NCBI GenBank assembly: GCA_020832465.1
Contig: JAFIER010000125.1
Coordinates: 1 to 35,190, forward strand
Length of the DNA: 35,190 nucleotides
Direction: 5' to 3'
Source: Bernardetiaceae bacterium
Lineage (GTDB): Bacteria > Bacteroidota > Bacteroidia > Cytophagales > Bernardetiaceae
Made by a program: the position numbers and the translations under genes. Each line of letters starts with the position of its first letter. Position 1 is the first letter of the stretch. Shown piece by piece: positions 17,795 to 25,084 of the stretch. The notes below the pieces were generated by a model. It was not told where the DNA came from. It did not search any database and saw only the letters and a list, made by a program, of their open reading frames with translations.

Positions 17795-18361
17795 ATGCTT
17801 TTAATCAAAAAAATATTACAAACTGTAGTGCTTCTGCCCCTATTACTCTTGGGCTTAAGTGGTTGCCTTACCGAGCCAAACTACCCGGATATACCACAAA
17901 TTAGTTTTTTGAGTATTAAAGTATTTCCAAGTAAGGCAATAGAGCGTGCAGATTCCGTAGTAGTCATCATTGAAATCAATGACGGTGATGGAGACTTAGG
18001 GCTTAGCCCGAACGAAACCAATCCGCCTTTTTCACTTTTTAATCCCGATAGCACCGAAAACAAATTCTTTTTCAATTATTTTATTGAAGTAGAACGCCTT
18101 GAGGGTGATGATTTTGAGCCTATTATGGTAGGCGGCACTCCCTTTACACTCAACGGAAGGTTTCAAAGGCTCAATCCCGAGGGCAGGCAAGGTGCTATGG
18201 ATGTTGAGCTGGGCTACCGTTTTTTGGTTATTTTTGGTGGTGCATTCTCACCCGTACAAGCGGGGGATATTTTAAGATTTAAAATTCAAATTGCAGACCG
18301 CGCGCTCAACCTGAGCAACGAAATACATACAGACCCCATTGAAATAGGAGTCAGAGAATAA
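17795..18361 (+). CDS. Lipoprotein of unknown function
   Basis: A 188-residue protein with a lipoprotein signal: MLLIKKILQTVVLLPLLLLG followed by the lipobox LSGC, so the mature form would start at Cys24 and be attached to a membrane. The rest is predicted all-beta. It contains VVVIIEINDGDGDLGLSPNE, an acidic loop that looks able to bind calcium, and ends in a conserved-looking DPIEIGVRE strand. I do not recognise a named family; similar short lipoproteins with a GDGDLG motif are familiar from Bacteroidota genomes. It is likely co-transcribed with the small membrane protein 79 bp downstream. Confidence 0.85.
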   Translation: MLLIKKILQTVVLLPLLLLGLSGCLTEPNYPDIPQISFLSIKVFPSKAIERADSVVVIIEINDGDGDLGLSPNETNPPFSLFNPDSTENKFFFNYFIEVERLEGDDFEPIMVGGTPFTLNGRFQRLNPEGRQGAMDVELGYRFLVIFGGAFSPVQAGDILRFKIQIADRALNLSNEIHTDPIEIGVRE

Positions 18362-18440
18362 TTTTTTTTATTTTAGGCATAAACAGCCGCAGGGCTGCCA
18401 ATGCTCAAATCTAACAACACTAAAAAATCATTACTAAATC

Positions 18441-18593
18441 ATGGATAATCCTCAAAACACGGAAGAAGGCGATAACTCGCTTTCCGAAAAAGCACCTTTT
18501 TTAGGTCAGTGGCGCAATATTTATGCCCTTTTACTTATCGAGCTTCTGCTTTTGATGAGTATTTTTTACTGGATTACGAGTGTTTATCGCTAA
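18441..18593 (+). CDS. Small single-pass membrane protein (50 residues)
   Basis: An ATG at 18441 opens a 50-codon frame ending in TAA at 18591. The first 25 residues are acidic and polar, then GQWRNIYALLLIELLLLMSI starts a single membrane segment that ends YWITSVYR. I recall tiny proteins of this design (W-R-x-x-Y-x-L followed by one helix) in many Bacteroidota, often beside transporters, with no known function. The coding pattern, a real start and the position 79 bp after the lipoprotein gene support it. The N-terminus is probably cytoplasmic by the positive-inside rule, though its few charges make this weak. Confidence 0.75.
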   Translation: MDNPQNTEEGDNSLSEKAPFLGQWRNIYALLLIELLLLMSIFYWITSVYR

Positions 18594-18729
18594 AGGCAAA
18601 CAAAAAATATCTTTTCTAAGTAGCTTTAAGGTATAAAAATTGATGTTTATTATAATTGCATAGCCATAATGCGCTTTTAGCATCATATTGCTTGCCCAAT
18701 CAATACATTCAACAAATATTATTTTGATT

Positions 18730-19221
18730 ATGAAATTTTTAATTCCTTGCTACTCGGTTCTTTTTTTGCTGTTTTTATCCAGTTTTTTCTTTATGAATCC
18801 TTCTTCCAAAGAAATTGCCCCCCCCAATCAAGCCTTTGATGCGCCATTCAATAAGCTACATCATTATGGTTATGATAATTACATTGACTTTATGGATTGG
18901 ACAATGCCATTGGCTAGTAAAAAATTTTCAGATTTAAGCGAAAGCGAAAAAAAAGAAGCTATTGAAGCTCTAAAATGCGGTGATTGTGAATACAAAGGCA
19001 TCAAACTCTACGGAAAAGTGCAGTTTGTAACCTCTTTTGCAGATATCAAGATTCAATACGTAGAGTCTTTTCCCGATATTAAGGTGCAGTATGTAACCTC
19101 CTTTCCCAATAAATGCGGGCAGTGGCAGAAAGTAACCTCTTTTCCAGATTTTAAAGTGCAAATGGTGAGTTCGTTTCCTGATTTAAAAGTTAAGGTCGTA
19201 ACTTCTTTTCCGGGTATGTAG
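18730..19221 (+). CDS. Exported protein with tandem 11-residue SFPD repeats
   Basis: A 163-residue protein. The ATG at 18730 gives an N-terminal hydrophobic signal (MKFLIPCYSVLFLLFLSSFF); an upstream in-frame start at 18688 would displace it. After a helical part (about 35-80) and a CxxC pair (KCGDCEYKG), residues 94-163 are six degenerate repeats of about 11 residues on the pattern K-[VI]-Q-x-V-x-S-F-P-D-[IFL], interrupted once by NKCGQWQ. The strict alternation suggests a small beta-solenoid or beta-roll. I believe similar SFPD repeats exist in other bacteria but cannot name a family or function. It stands alone between the small membrane protein and the amidohydrolase. Confidence 0.85.
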   Translation: MKFLIPCYSVLFLLFLSSFFFMNPSSKEIAPPNQAFDAPFNKLHHYGYDNYIDFMDWTMPLASKKFSDLSESEKKEAIEALKCGDCEYKGIKLYGKVQFVTSFADIKIQYVESFPDIKVQYVTSFPNKCGQWQKVTSFPDFKVQMVSSFPDLKVKVVTSFPGM

Positions 19222-19231
19222 GTAAAAAATC

Positions 19232-19262
19232 TTTGCTTTATGTCATTTTTTTTGTATTTTAG
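19232..19262 (+). promoter_or_regulatory. Candidate promoter of the ACMSD-like gene
   Basis: TTTG (19232-19235), 19 nt, TATTTTAG (19255-19262), one mismatch from TAnnTTTG. It would start transcription near 19270, about 25 nt before the GTG start. Confidence 0.45.
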
Positions 19263-19294
19263 CGTTTAACTAAAACCTATATAACATATAACAC

Positions 19295-20350
19295 GTGGAG
19301 CATAACGATAAAATTTTTACTATAGACATACACACCCATATTCTGCCCGAGACCATGCCTAATTTGCGTAAGCGTTACGGCTATGGGGGTTTTATCCGTT
19401 TAGACCATCATAAACCTTGCTGCGCCCGTATGATGATGGACGATCGTTTTTTTAGGGAAGTGCAAGATAACTGCTGGTCTGCTGAAAGGCGTATGGAAGA
19501 GTGTAATCACCACAAAGTAGATGTGCAGGTGCTCTCTACCGTACCTGTGATGTTTAGCTATTGGGCTCTTCCGCATCATGCCTATGATTTATCTCAAATG
19601 CTCAATGACCATATTGCAGGCATCGTAAGAGACTATCCGGATAGATTCATTGGCTTAGGCACTTTGCCTATGCAAGATACAGAATTGGCGATTCGCGAAC
19701 TCGAGCGATGCGTCAAAGAACTTGGACTTGCTGGCGTAGAAATTGGTTCGCATATCAATGAATGGAATCTTGATGCGCCCGAGCTTTTTCCTATTTTTGA
19801 AGCCGCGGAGGAGCTTGGTGCAGCAATTTTTGTACACCCTTGGGATATGATGGGCAAAGATAAAATGCCCAAATATTGGCTTCCTTGGCTCGTCGGTATG
19901 CCAGCAGAGACCTCGCTTGCCATTTGTTCTATGATTTTTGGCGGAGTTTTCGAGCGTCTTCCCAATCTTAGAGTAGCTTTTGCGCACGGTGGGGGTTCTT
20001 TCCCCGCTACTATTGGGCGAGTGCAGCACGGATTTGATGTGCGCCCCGACCTCTGTGCCATAGATAACCCCATTGCGCCTACTGATTACTTAGGTAAGTT
20101 TTTTATTGATTCCTTAGTGCATAGCCCCGAGATGTTAGACTATGTTGTGAATCTCCTAGGAGCTGATTGCGTTGCCTTAGGTACGGACTATCCATTCCCT
20201 CTCGGCGAACTTGAGCCGGGAAAACTAATTCATTCAATGCCTTATAGTAAGGAAAAAAAAGAACAACTCCTCAGCGGCACAGCTCTTAAATGGCTCGGTC
20301 TAAAAAAATCTGATTTTGCCTTTAAGCAAACTTGGGATGATAGCATTTAA
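19295..20350 (+). CDS. Amidohydrolase of the ACMSD family (2-amino-3-carboxymuconate 6-semialdehyde decarboxylase-like)
   Basis: A 351-residue metal-dependent TIM-barrel protein. Metal and catalytic residues are visible in order: IDIHTHILPE (HxH), the His of FVHPWDMMG, the His of AFAHGGGSFPATIGR and the Asp of LGTDYPFPLGE. Length and the CCARMMMDDRFFREVQDNCW block agree with bacterial ACMSD. The enzyme diverts the kynurenine pathway of tryptophan breakdown away from quinolinate and NAD. No kynurenine genes are in the window, so a related decarboxylase role on another aromatic ring-cleavage product is possible. The start is GTG; no upstream in-frame ATG exists. The gene is convergent with argS across a perfect palindrome. 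Confidence 0.88.
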   Translation: MEHNDKIFTIDIHTHILPETMPNLRKRYGYGGFIRLDHHKPCCARMMMDDRFFREVQDNCWSAERRMEECNHHKVDVQVLSTVPVMFSYWALPHHAYDLSQMLNDHIAGIVRDYPDRFIGLGTLPMQDTELAIRELERCVKELGLAGVEIGSHINEWNLDAPELFPIFEAAEELGAAIFVHPWDMMGKDKMPKYWLPWLVGMPAETSLAICSMIFGGVFERLPNLRVAFAHGGGSFPATIGRVQHGFDVRPDLCAIDNPIAPTDYLGKFFIDSLVHSPEMLDYVVNLLGADCVALGTDYPFPLGELEPGKLIHSMPYSKEKKEQLLSGTALKWLGLKKSDFAFKQTWDDSI

Positions 20351-20356
20351 AACAGC

Positions 20357-20395
20357 TTTAGCACTAACAGCTCTACCCGAGCTGTTAGTGCTAAA
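20357..20395. terminator. Perfect 17-bp palindrome between convergent genes (bidirectional terminator candidate)
   Basis: The arms TTTAGCACTAACAGCTC (20357-20373) and GAGCTGTTAGTGCTAAA (20379-20395) pair perfectly around a 5-nt loop. Each strand's stem ends in T or A runs. It lies 7 bp after the ACMSD-like stop and 14 bp before the argS stop. Confidence 0.7.
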
Positions 20396-20408
20396 TTTCT
20401 GCCTTGCT

Positions 20409-22196
20409 TTACATCTGCTCGGGCATCTCGATGCCTAAAAGCCTTGCTACCGCACGCAGCACCTCGCCCGTGTGTGCCGAGAGTGCAATACGCATCGCTT
20501 TTTTAGCTGCATCAGATTCAGGAAAAATAGGTAAATCAGCATACATCTTACCATAAGCGCGTGCCAACTCGTACATATAGTTTGCCATCACAGCAGGAGA
20601 ATAAGAATCCGCCGCCTCTCGAAGTGTATTTTCATACTGACTCAAAAGATAAAACAGTTCACTCTCACTTGCCTCAAACTCACTCACAGCAGCATAAGCC
20701 TCAGCATCATAAGCAATATTATCTCGCTCTGCTTTGCGCAAAATTGCAGATATTTTTGCATGTGTATATTGCAAATAAACACCACTATTACCCTGAAAAT
20801 CAATAGAATCTTCTGGGTTAAATAACATTTTTTTCTTAGGCTCGACGCGCAACAGATAGTACTTGAGCGCACCTAAAGCAAGCTGGCGATAAAGCTGCTC
20901 GGCTTCCTGCACAGAAAAGTTCTCAATTTTACCTAACTCTTCCGTACGGTTTTTAGCTATTTGAATCATCTCGGCAAGCAACTCATCGGCATCTACGACC
21001 GTACCCTCACGAGATTTCATTTTGCCTTCAGGCAACTCAACCATACCATACGAAAGATGAAAAATGCCATCGGCATAAGCACGTCCCATTTTTTGCATCA
21101 ATACTTTGAGTACCTTGAAGTGATAATCCTGCTCGTTGCCTACGACATAAATCGAGTGCTGCATCGGAAAATCTTTGTACTTCAAATCAGCCGTACCCAT
21201 ATCCTGCGTCATATACACCGAAGTGCCATCGCCTCTTAGCAATAGCTTTTCATCGAGTTTTTCCGCTTTGAGGTCTGCCCATACAGAACCCTCTTCTTTG
21301 CGAAAGAAAACACCTTTTTTCAACCCCTCTTCTACGATTTCTTTGCCCAAGAGGTAGGTTTCAGACTCGTAATAATAAGTATCAAAACTTACACCTATAT
21401 CTTTGTAGGTTTTTTCAAAACCTTCATAAACCCAGCTATTGAGCTTTTTCCAAAGTGCCACGACTTGAGCATCACCGGCTTCCCAAGCGAGGAGCATTTC
21501 TCGAGCTTCTTGCATGATAGGGGCATTTTGTTCCGCCTCTTTTTCAGTATTTCCTTCGGCTATAAGTGTTTGAATTTGAGACTTATACACCTCATTAAAC
21601 TTGACATAATAATCGCCGATGAGGTGGTCGCCTTTTTTGCCACTTTGCTCGGGCGTTTCGCCGTTTCCAAATTGGCGGTAAGCCACCATAGATTTACAAA
21701 TATGAATCCCCCTATCATTAATAAGATTTGCCTTACACACCTCAAAGCCTGCCGCTTCAAGAATTTGAGCTACGGCAAAACCTAAAAAATTATTGCGCAA
21801 ATGCCCTAAGTGCAGCGGTTTGTTTGTATTGGGTGAAGAGTATTCTATCATTGCCTTTTCACCTCTTAAAGGCAGTTTCTGCCACTCGCCCACTGTGCGC
21901 TGGGCAAGCCAAGAAACCCAAGCAGAAGGTTTAAGACTTAGATTGAGAAAACCTTTTACTACTTGAAAATCAGCGATAAGACTATGGCTATCTTTAAGAT
22001 AATGACCTAAAAGCTCGGCAGTTTGCTGCGGATTCTTTTGCGTGAGTTTGCCATAAGGAAAAGTTACGAAAGTATGCGTACCGACAAACTCTTTGCGTGT
22101 GGGTTGCAATACAAGCTTTTCCTGCTCCATATCTAAATCAAAAGTAGCTTTAAACGCCTCTGCTAAGGCTTTTTGTATTTGTAATTCTAAGGACAT
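20409..22196 (-). CDS. argS: Arginyl-tRNA synthetase
   Basis: A 595-residue class I synthetase. The HIGH-type motif is HLGHLRN in SSPNTNKPLHLGHLRNNFLG (about residue 125). The KMSKS-type loop reads GKMKSREG (about residue 395). An N-terminal Arg-tRNA-synthetase-specific additional domain (1-110) and a C-terminal DALR anticodon-binding domain (from about 475, YLQYTHAKI) complete it. It charges tRNA-Arg and needs the tRNA for activation. The start is the ATG at 22196. It is probably monocistronic, with repeats in the upstream gap. Confidence 0.97.
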   Translation of the reverse strand: MSLELQIQKALAEAFKATFDLDMEQEKLVLQPTRKEFVGTHTFVTFPYGKLTQKNPQQTAELLGHYLKDSHSLIADFQVVKGFLNLSLKPSAWVSWLAQRTVGEWQKLPLRGEKAMIEYSSPNTNKPLHLGHLRNNFLGFAVAQILEAAGFEVCKANLINDRGIHICKSMVAYRQFGNGETPEQSGKKGDHLIGDYYVKFNEVYKSQIQTLIAEGNTEKEAEQNAPIMQEAREMLLAWEAGDAQVVALWKKLNSWVYEGFEKTYKDIGVSFDTYYYESETYLLGKEIVEEGLKKGVFFRKEEGSVWADLKAEKLDEKLLLRGDGTSVYMTQDMGTADLKYKDFPMQHSIYVVGNEQDYHFKVLKVLMQKMGRAYADGIFHLSYGMVELPEGKMKSREGTVVDADELLAEMIQIAKNRTEELGKIENFSVQEAEQLYRQLALGALKYYLLRVEPKKKMLFNPEDSIDFQGNSGVYLQYTHAKISAILRKAERDNIAYDAEAYAAVSEFEASESELFYLLSQYENTLREAADSYSPAVMANYMYELARAYGKMYADLPIFPESDAAKKAMRIALSAHTGEVLRAVARLLGIEMPEQM

Positions 22197-22240
22197 TTTT
22201 GTGTGTTTTTATCGAGCATCAGAACTATTAGTATAACTCA

Positions 22241-22285
22241 TTTGACATCTAATATCTCTACTGCCTGTAGGAACGAAGCTACAGC
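22241..22285. repeat. Partial copy of the CTGTAG-type repeat (module C)
   Basis: TTTGACATCTAATATCT (22241-22257) is identical to 13209-13225. It is followed by CTGCCTGTAG and ACGAAGCT, also as at 13231-13247. The right arm is shortened to AGCTACA. Confidence 0.6.
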
Positions 22286-22288
22286 TAC

Positions 22289-22335
22289 AAATTTTAGAAC
22301 TAACAGTTCTGGCAGAACTGTTAGTTCTAAAATTT
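22289..22335. terminator. Perfect 22-bp palindrome downstream of the beta-barrel gene
   Basis: Left arm 22289-22310 and right arm 22314-22335 are exact reverse complements (core AGAACTAACAGTTCT) around a GGC loop. It is the longest member of the palindrome family and lies about 100 bp after the stop of the gene at 22437, so it probably terminates that minus-strand transcript. Confidence 0.65.
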
Positions 22336-22436
22336 TATTAAGTGTCTACTGACTGCACTATTAGTTCTGCTACCTAATCGTGATAATTTTGAATTTACAA
22401 AACTAAGTTTTTTCGGGGATTTAAACAAACGTTTTT

Positions 22437-23102
22437 TTAAAACTGAATACCACCTCTAATCACAAGCGGCGACTGATAGAGCGAACGCTGCGGATTGCGA
22501 GTCAGGTTATAGAGTGCCATAATCGTAAAAGCTGTGCGTCCTTGCCCCACAGGTGCGGCATAGCCTGCGCCTAAGAAAAAGGAAGAAAACCAGCCTCGCC
22601 CAATACCACGCGAACTCGGGTCGCTTGTAGCATCTATCGAATTGAGGCTTTCAAACTCAGCCTGCACAAAAATATTTTCTACCACAAACTGACGCGCAAA
22701 AAGTCGCCCACCATATACGCTATAGCGAGATGCAAGAGGACCACTCCCCCAAAGGTTGTTGCGCCAGTACTGATAAGTAAAACCCGCTCCCAAGGAAAAC
22801 CCTTCTGTTATGCGGTAGCCTGCAATCGGTGAAATATCTACAAAAGTAACCGTACCGAAGCCAAAGCCAAGATTTCCGCCAAAATAAATACGGTCACGTA
22901 AGCTCATCTCATCGCCATCGTTATACTTATCATTGCTATTTTGATTTCTATCATACTCTTCGGCGGCAGCCCAATCACGGCTATCCTCCATATAAGTATC
23001 ATGCTCGTCTATGCGTGTGCTGTCAGTTTGCGCAAAAAGTGAGCTGCTAAAAAATAGGCTACATAACAAAATGATAAGTAAGTAGTTTGTTTTTTGAATC
23101 AT
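22437..23102 (-). CDS. Outer-membrane beta-barrel-like protein of unknown function
   Basis: A 221-residue protein with a signal peptide (MIQKTNYLLIILLCSLFFSS, then SLFAQ). After an acidic, Asn/Asp-rich linker (about 26-68), the rest reads as alternating amphipathic strands rich in Gly and aromatics: IYFGGNLGFGFGTVTFVDI, ISPIAGYRITEGFSLGAGFT, FFLGAGYAAPVG and the final PLVIRGGIQF ending in Phe, as outer-membrane proteins do. It is probably a small 8-strand barrel of the type common in Bacteroidota. Function unknown. It is divergent from bshC with 148 bp between the two starts. Confidence 0.82.
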   Translation of the reverse strand: MIQKTNYLLIILLCSLFFSSSLFAQTDSTRIDEHDTYMEDSRDWAAAEEYDRNQNSNDKYNDGDEMSLRDRIYFGGNLGFGFGTVTFVDISPIAGYRITEGFSLGAGFTYQYWRNNLWGSGPLASRYSVYGGRLFARQFVVENIFVQAEFESLNSIDATSDPSSRGIGRGWFSSFFLGAGYAAPVGQGRTAFTIMALYNLTRNPQRSLYQSPLVIRGGIQF

Positions 23103-23158
23103 GGTAAAACGTGTTTAGGTTATAAAAAAAGTATTTCTTGACTAAATATTTGAAAATC

Positions 23159-23191
23159 AGCACTAATAGTTCTTTCAGAACCCTTAGTGCT
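23159..23191. repeat. Imperfect palindrome in a divergent promoter region
   Basis: AGCACTAATAGTTCT (23159-23173) pairs with AGAACCCTTAGTGCT (23177-23191) with two mismatches around a TTC loop. It belongs to the same family as 20357 and 22289. This copy lies between two gene starts, so it is not acting only as a terminator. Confidence 0.6.
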
Positions 23192-23250
23192 ACTGCGTTT
23201 TGCTTTGTCGTTTTTGATTGCTCACTTAACCCATAAAACCACATTATTTA

Positions 23251-24852
23251 ATGACTATAGATACAGACTGCAATTCAAGCACTTTGTCGGCGGTTATGCC
23301 TTCTCTTGATTTTATAGAAACATCGCAATTTAGCGATATTTTTTTAGATTTTGTAGCAGCCCGCCCTGCCCTTCAAGATTTTTATGCACAGCCACCTACG
23401 ATTGAGGGTTTTGCCCATCAAATCAAAAGCAAAGCAAGTTTTGACCCTCAAAAACGAGAGGTTTTGGTGCAAACACTTAAGTCCCAATACAAAAACATCT
23501 CTAATATCGAGAATAGTTTGCAAATTTCCAAATTAAAAAATTCACATACATTTACCGTAACTACGGGGCATCAACTCAATGCCTATACAGGTCCGCTGTA
23601 TTTTCATTACAAAATTTTGAGTTGCATCAAAACCTGTGAAATTTTGCAAAAGCAATATCCCGACTATGATTTTGTGCCTATATATTGGATGGCAAGCGAA
23701 GACCACGACCTCGAGGAGATTGCTGAGTTTAGGCTTTTTGGAAAAACGCTACAATGGCAAACGCATCAAAAAGGTGCGGTAGGGCGCATGAGTCCCGAAG
23801 GTCTGGCTGATTTGCTGGCTGATTTTAAAGAAACAGCCCCCCTACTGGAGGAGGCTTATCGCCAAAATACAACACTCGCTGATGCCATGCGAGAAATCGT
23901 CGATGCTCTTTATGGGAAATACGGCCTGCTTGTCCTCGATGCTGATACAGCTGCGCTCAAAGCAAAATTTACACCTTATATCCAGCGCGAGTTGCAATCA
24001 CAGGTTTCAGAAAAATCGGTTTTGAAAAGCAATCAAAAGCTCGATGCTTTGGGCTACAAAACTCAAGTAACACCACGCAATATCAACCTTTTTTATATGG
24101 ATAAGGATTTGCGTGCACGCATAGAAAGAAATCAAGATGGGAGTTTTCAAGTGGTAGATACCGATTTGAGGTTTGAAGCAGAGGAGTTGATTGAGCTTTT
24201 GCAATCACAGCCAGAGCGTTTTAGTCCGAATGTAGTGCTTCGCCCGCTTTATCAAGAGGTTATTTTGCCGAATTTGGGGTATGTAGGCGGTCCGGGTGAG
24301 TTGGCGTATTGGCTACAGCTCAAAGCGATGTTTGAGGATTTTGAAGTGCCTTATCCGATTTTGATGCCTCGCAATTTTAGGCTAATTCTCAATACAGCTA
24401 CTGCCGAGCGCATCGAAAAACTCGGGCTTAGCCACGCAGACCTTTTTAAAGATAGCGATACACTTCGTATTGATTACGTCAAGCGGCAGGCAGATAATGA
24501 TATTCATTTGCAAAATGAGCAAGAAGAAATAGCAAATTTTTACGCCCGATTAGCCGATAAAGTAGAAAATATAGATGCCTCGCTCAAAAATAAAGTAGCG
24601 GCAGAAGCACAAAAAACAGCTAAATCCTTAGCTAATTTAGAGACCAAATTGCGCAAAGCCGAAGAGCGCAATCACGAAACCGCCATACGCCAAATTTATA
24701 AAATCAAGGCACAACTTTTTCCCGATGGAAACCCACAAGAACGCATAGATAATTTTATGAATTTTTGGCTCAACTCCCCCTGCTTTTTAGCTGATTTGCA
24801 TAAGCATACAGCACCTTTTGATTTTAAATTTCAGATTTTGCGTACTTTGTAG
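23251..24852 (+). CDS. bshC: Bacillithiol biosynthesis cysteine-adding enzyme BshC
   Basis: A 533-residue BshC. Signatures are VTTGHQLNAYTGPLYFHYKI, VPIYWMASEDHDLEEI, RPLYQEVILPNLGYVGGPGE (nucleotide-binding core) and a C-terminal coiled coil (about 425-490, KLRKAEERNHETAI). It joins cysteine to glucosaminyl-malate in the last step of bacillithiol synthesis, the low-molecular-weight thiol that replaces glutathione here. bshA and bshB are not in the window, as is common where the pathway is scattered. The start is the ATG at 23251. Length matches the family (about 530-540). Confidence 0.95.
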   Translation: MTIDTDCNSSTLSAVMPSLDFIETSQFSDIFLDFVAARPALQDFYAQPPTIEGFAHQIKSKASFDPQKREVLVQTLKSQYKNISNIENSLQISKLKNSHTFTVTTGHQLNAYTGPLYFHYKILSCIKTCEILQKQYPDYDFVPIYWMASEDHDLEEIAEFRLFGKTLQWQTHQKGAVGRMSPEGLADLLADFKETAPLLEEAYRQNTTLADAMREIVDALYGKYGLLVLDADTAALKAKFTPYIQRELQSQVSEKSVLKSNQKLDALGYKTQVTPRNINLFYMDKDLRARIERNQDGSFQVVDTDLRFEAEELIELLQSQPERFSPNVVLRPLYQEVILPNLGYVGGPGELAYWLQLKAMFEDFEVPYPILMPRNFRLILNTATAERIEKLGLSHADLFKDSDTLRIDYVKRQADNDIHLQNEQEEIANFYARLADKVENIDASLKNKVAAEAQKTAKSLANLETKLRKAEERNHETAIRQIYKIKAQLFPDGNPQERIDNFMNFWLNSPCFLADLHKHTAPFDFKFQILRTL

Positions 24853-24870
24853 TAGAGCAATATTCCGCAG

Positions 24871-24897
24871 TTAGCACTAACATTTTTTTAGTGCTAA
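24871..24897. terminator. Short palindrome after bshC
   Basis: TTAGCACTAA (24871-24880) and TTAGTGCTAA (24888-24897) pair perfectly over 10 bp, with T residues in the loop. It lies 18 bp after the bshC stop and is a reduced member of the palindrome family at 20357. Confidence 0.55.
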
Positions 24898-24922
24898 TCA
24901 TACGATTAGACATGTAGCAACC

Positions 24923-25035
24923 AGCAATAACATTTCTCAAAGAAATGTTATTGCTCCCCCCCTTTCTGCGCCGCTAATAAGAAAACTCCAGCTTCGTTAT
25001 AGACTATTTACGAAGCTGGAGCTTCGGGCTACAGA
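24923..25035. repeat. Composite of module A and module C hairpins
   Basis: Module A: AGCAATAACATTTCT (24923-24937), CAA loop, AGAAATGTTATTGCT (24941-24955), a perfect 15-bp stem. Module C: CTCCAGCTTCG (24986-24996) pairs with 25011-25021 over 11 bp, followed by GCTTCGGGCTACAG. No CATAC-type termini are clear, so the modules can exist apart from the bounded element. Confidence 0.65.
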
Positions 25036-25084
25036 TATTAAATTTCTGCTGCCTGAACTATAAAAAGTGTTAATACTAAGTAAT

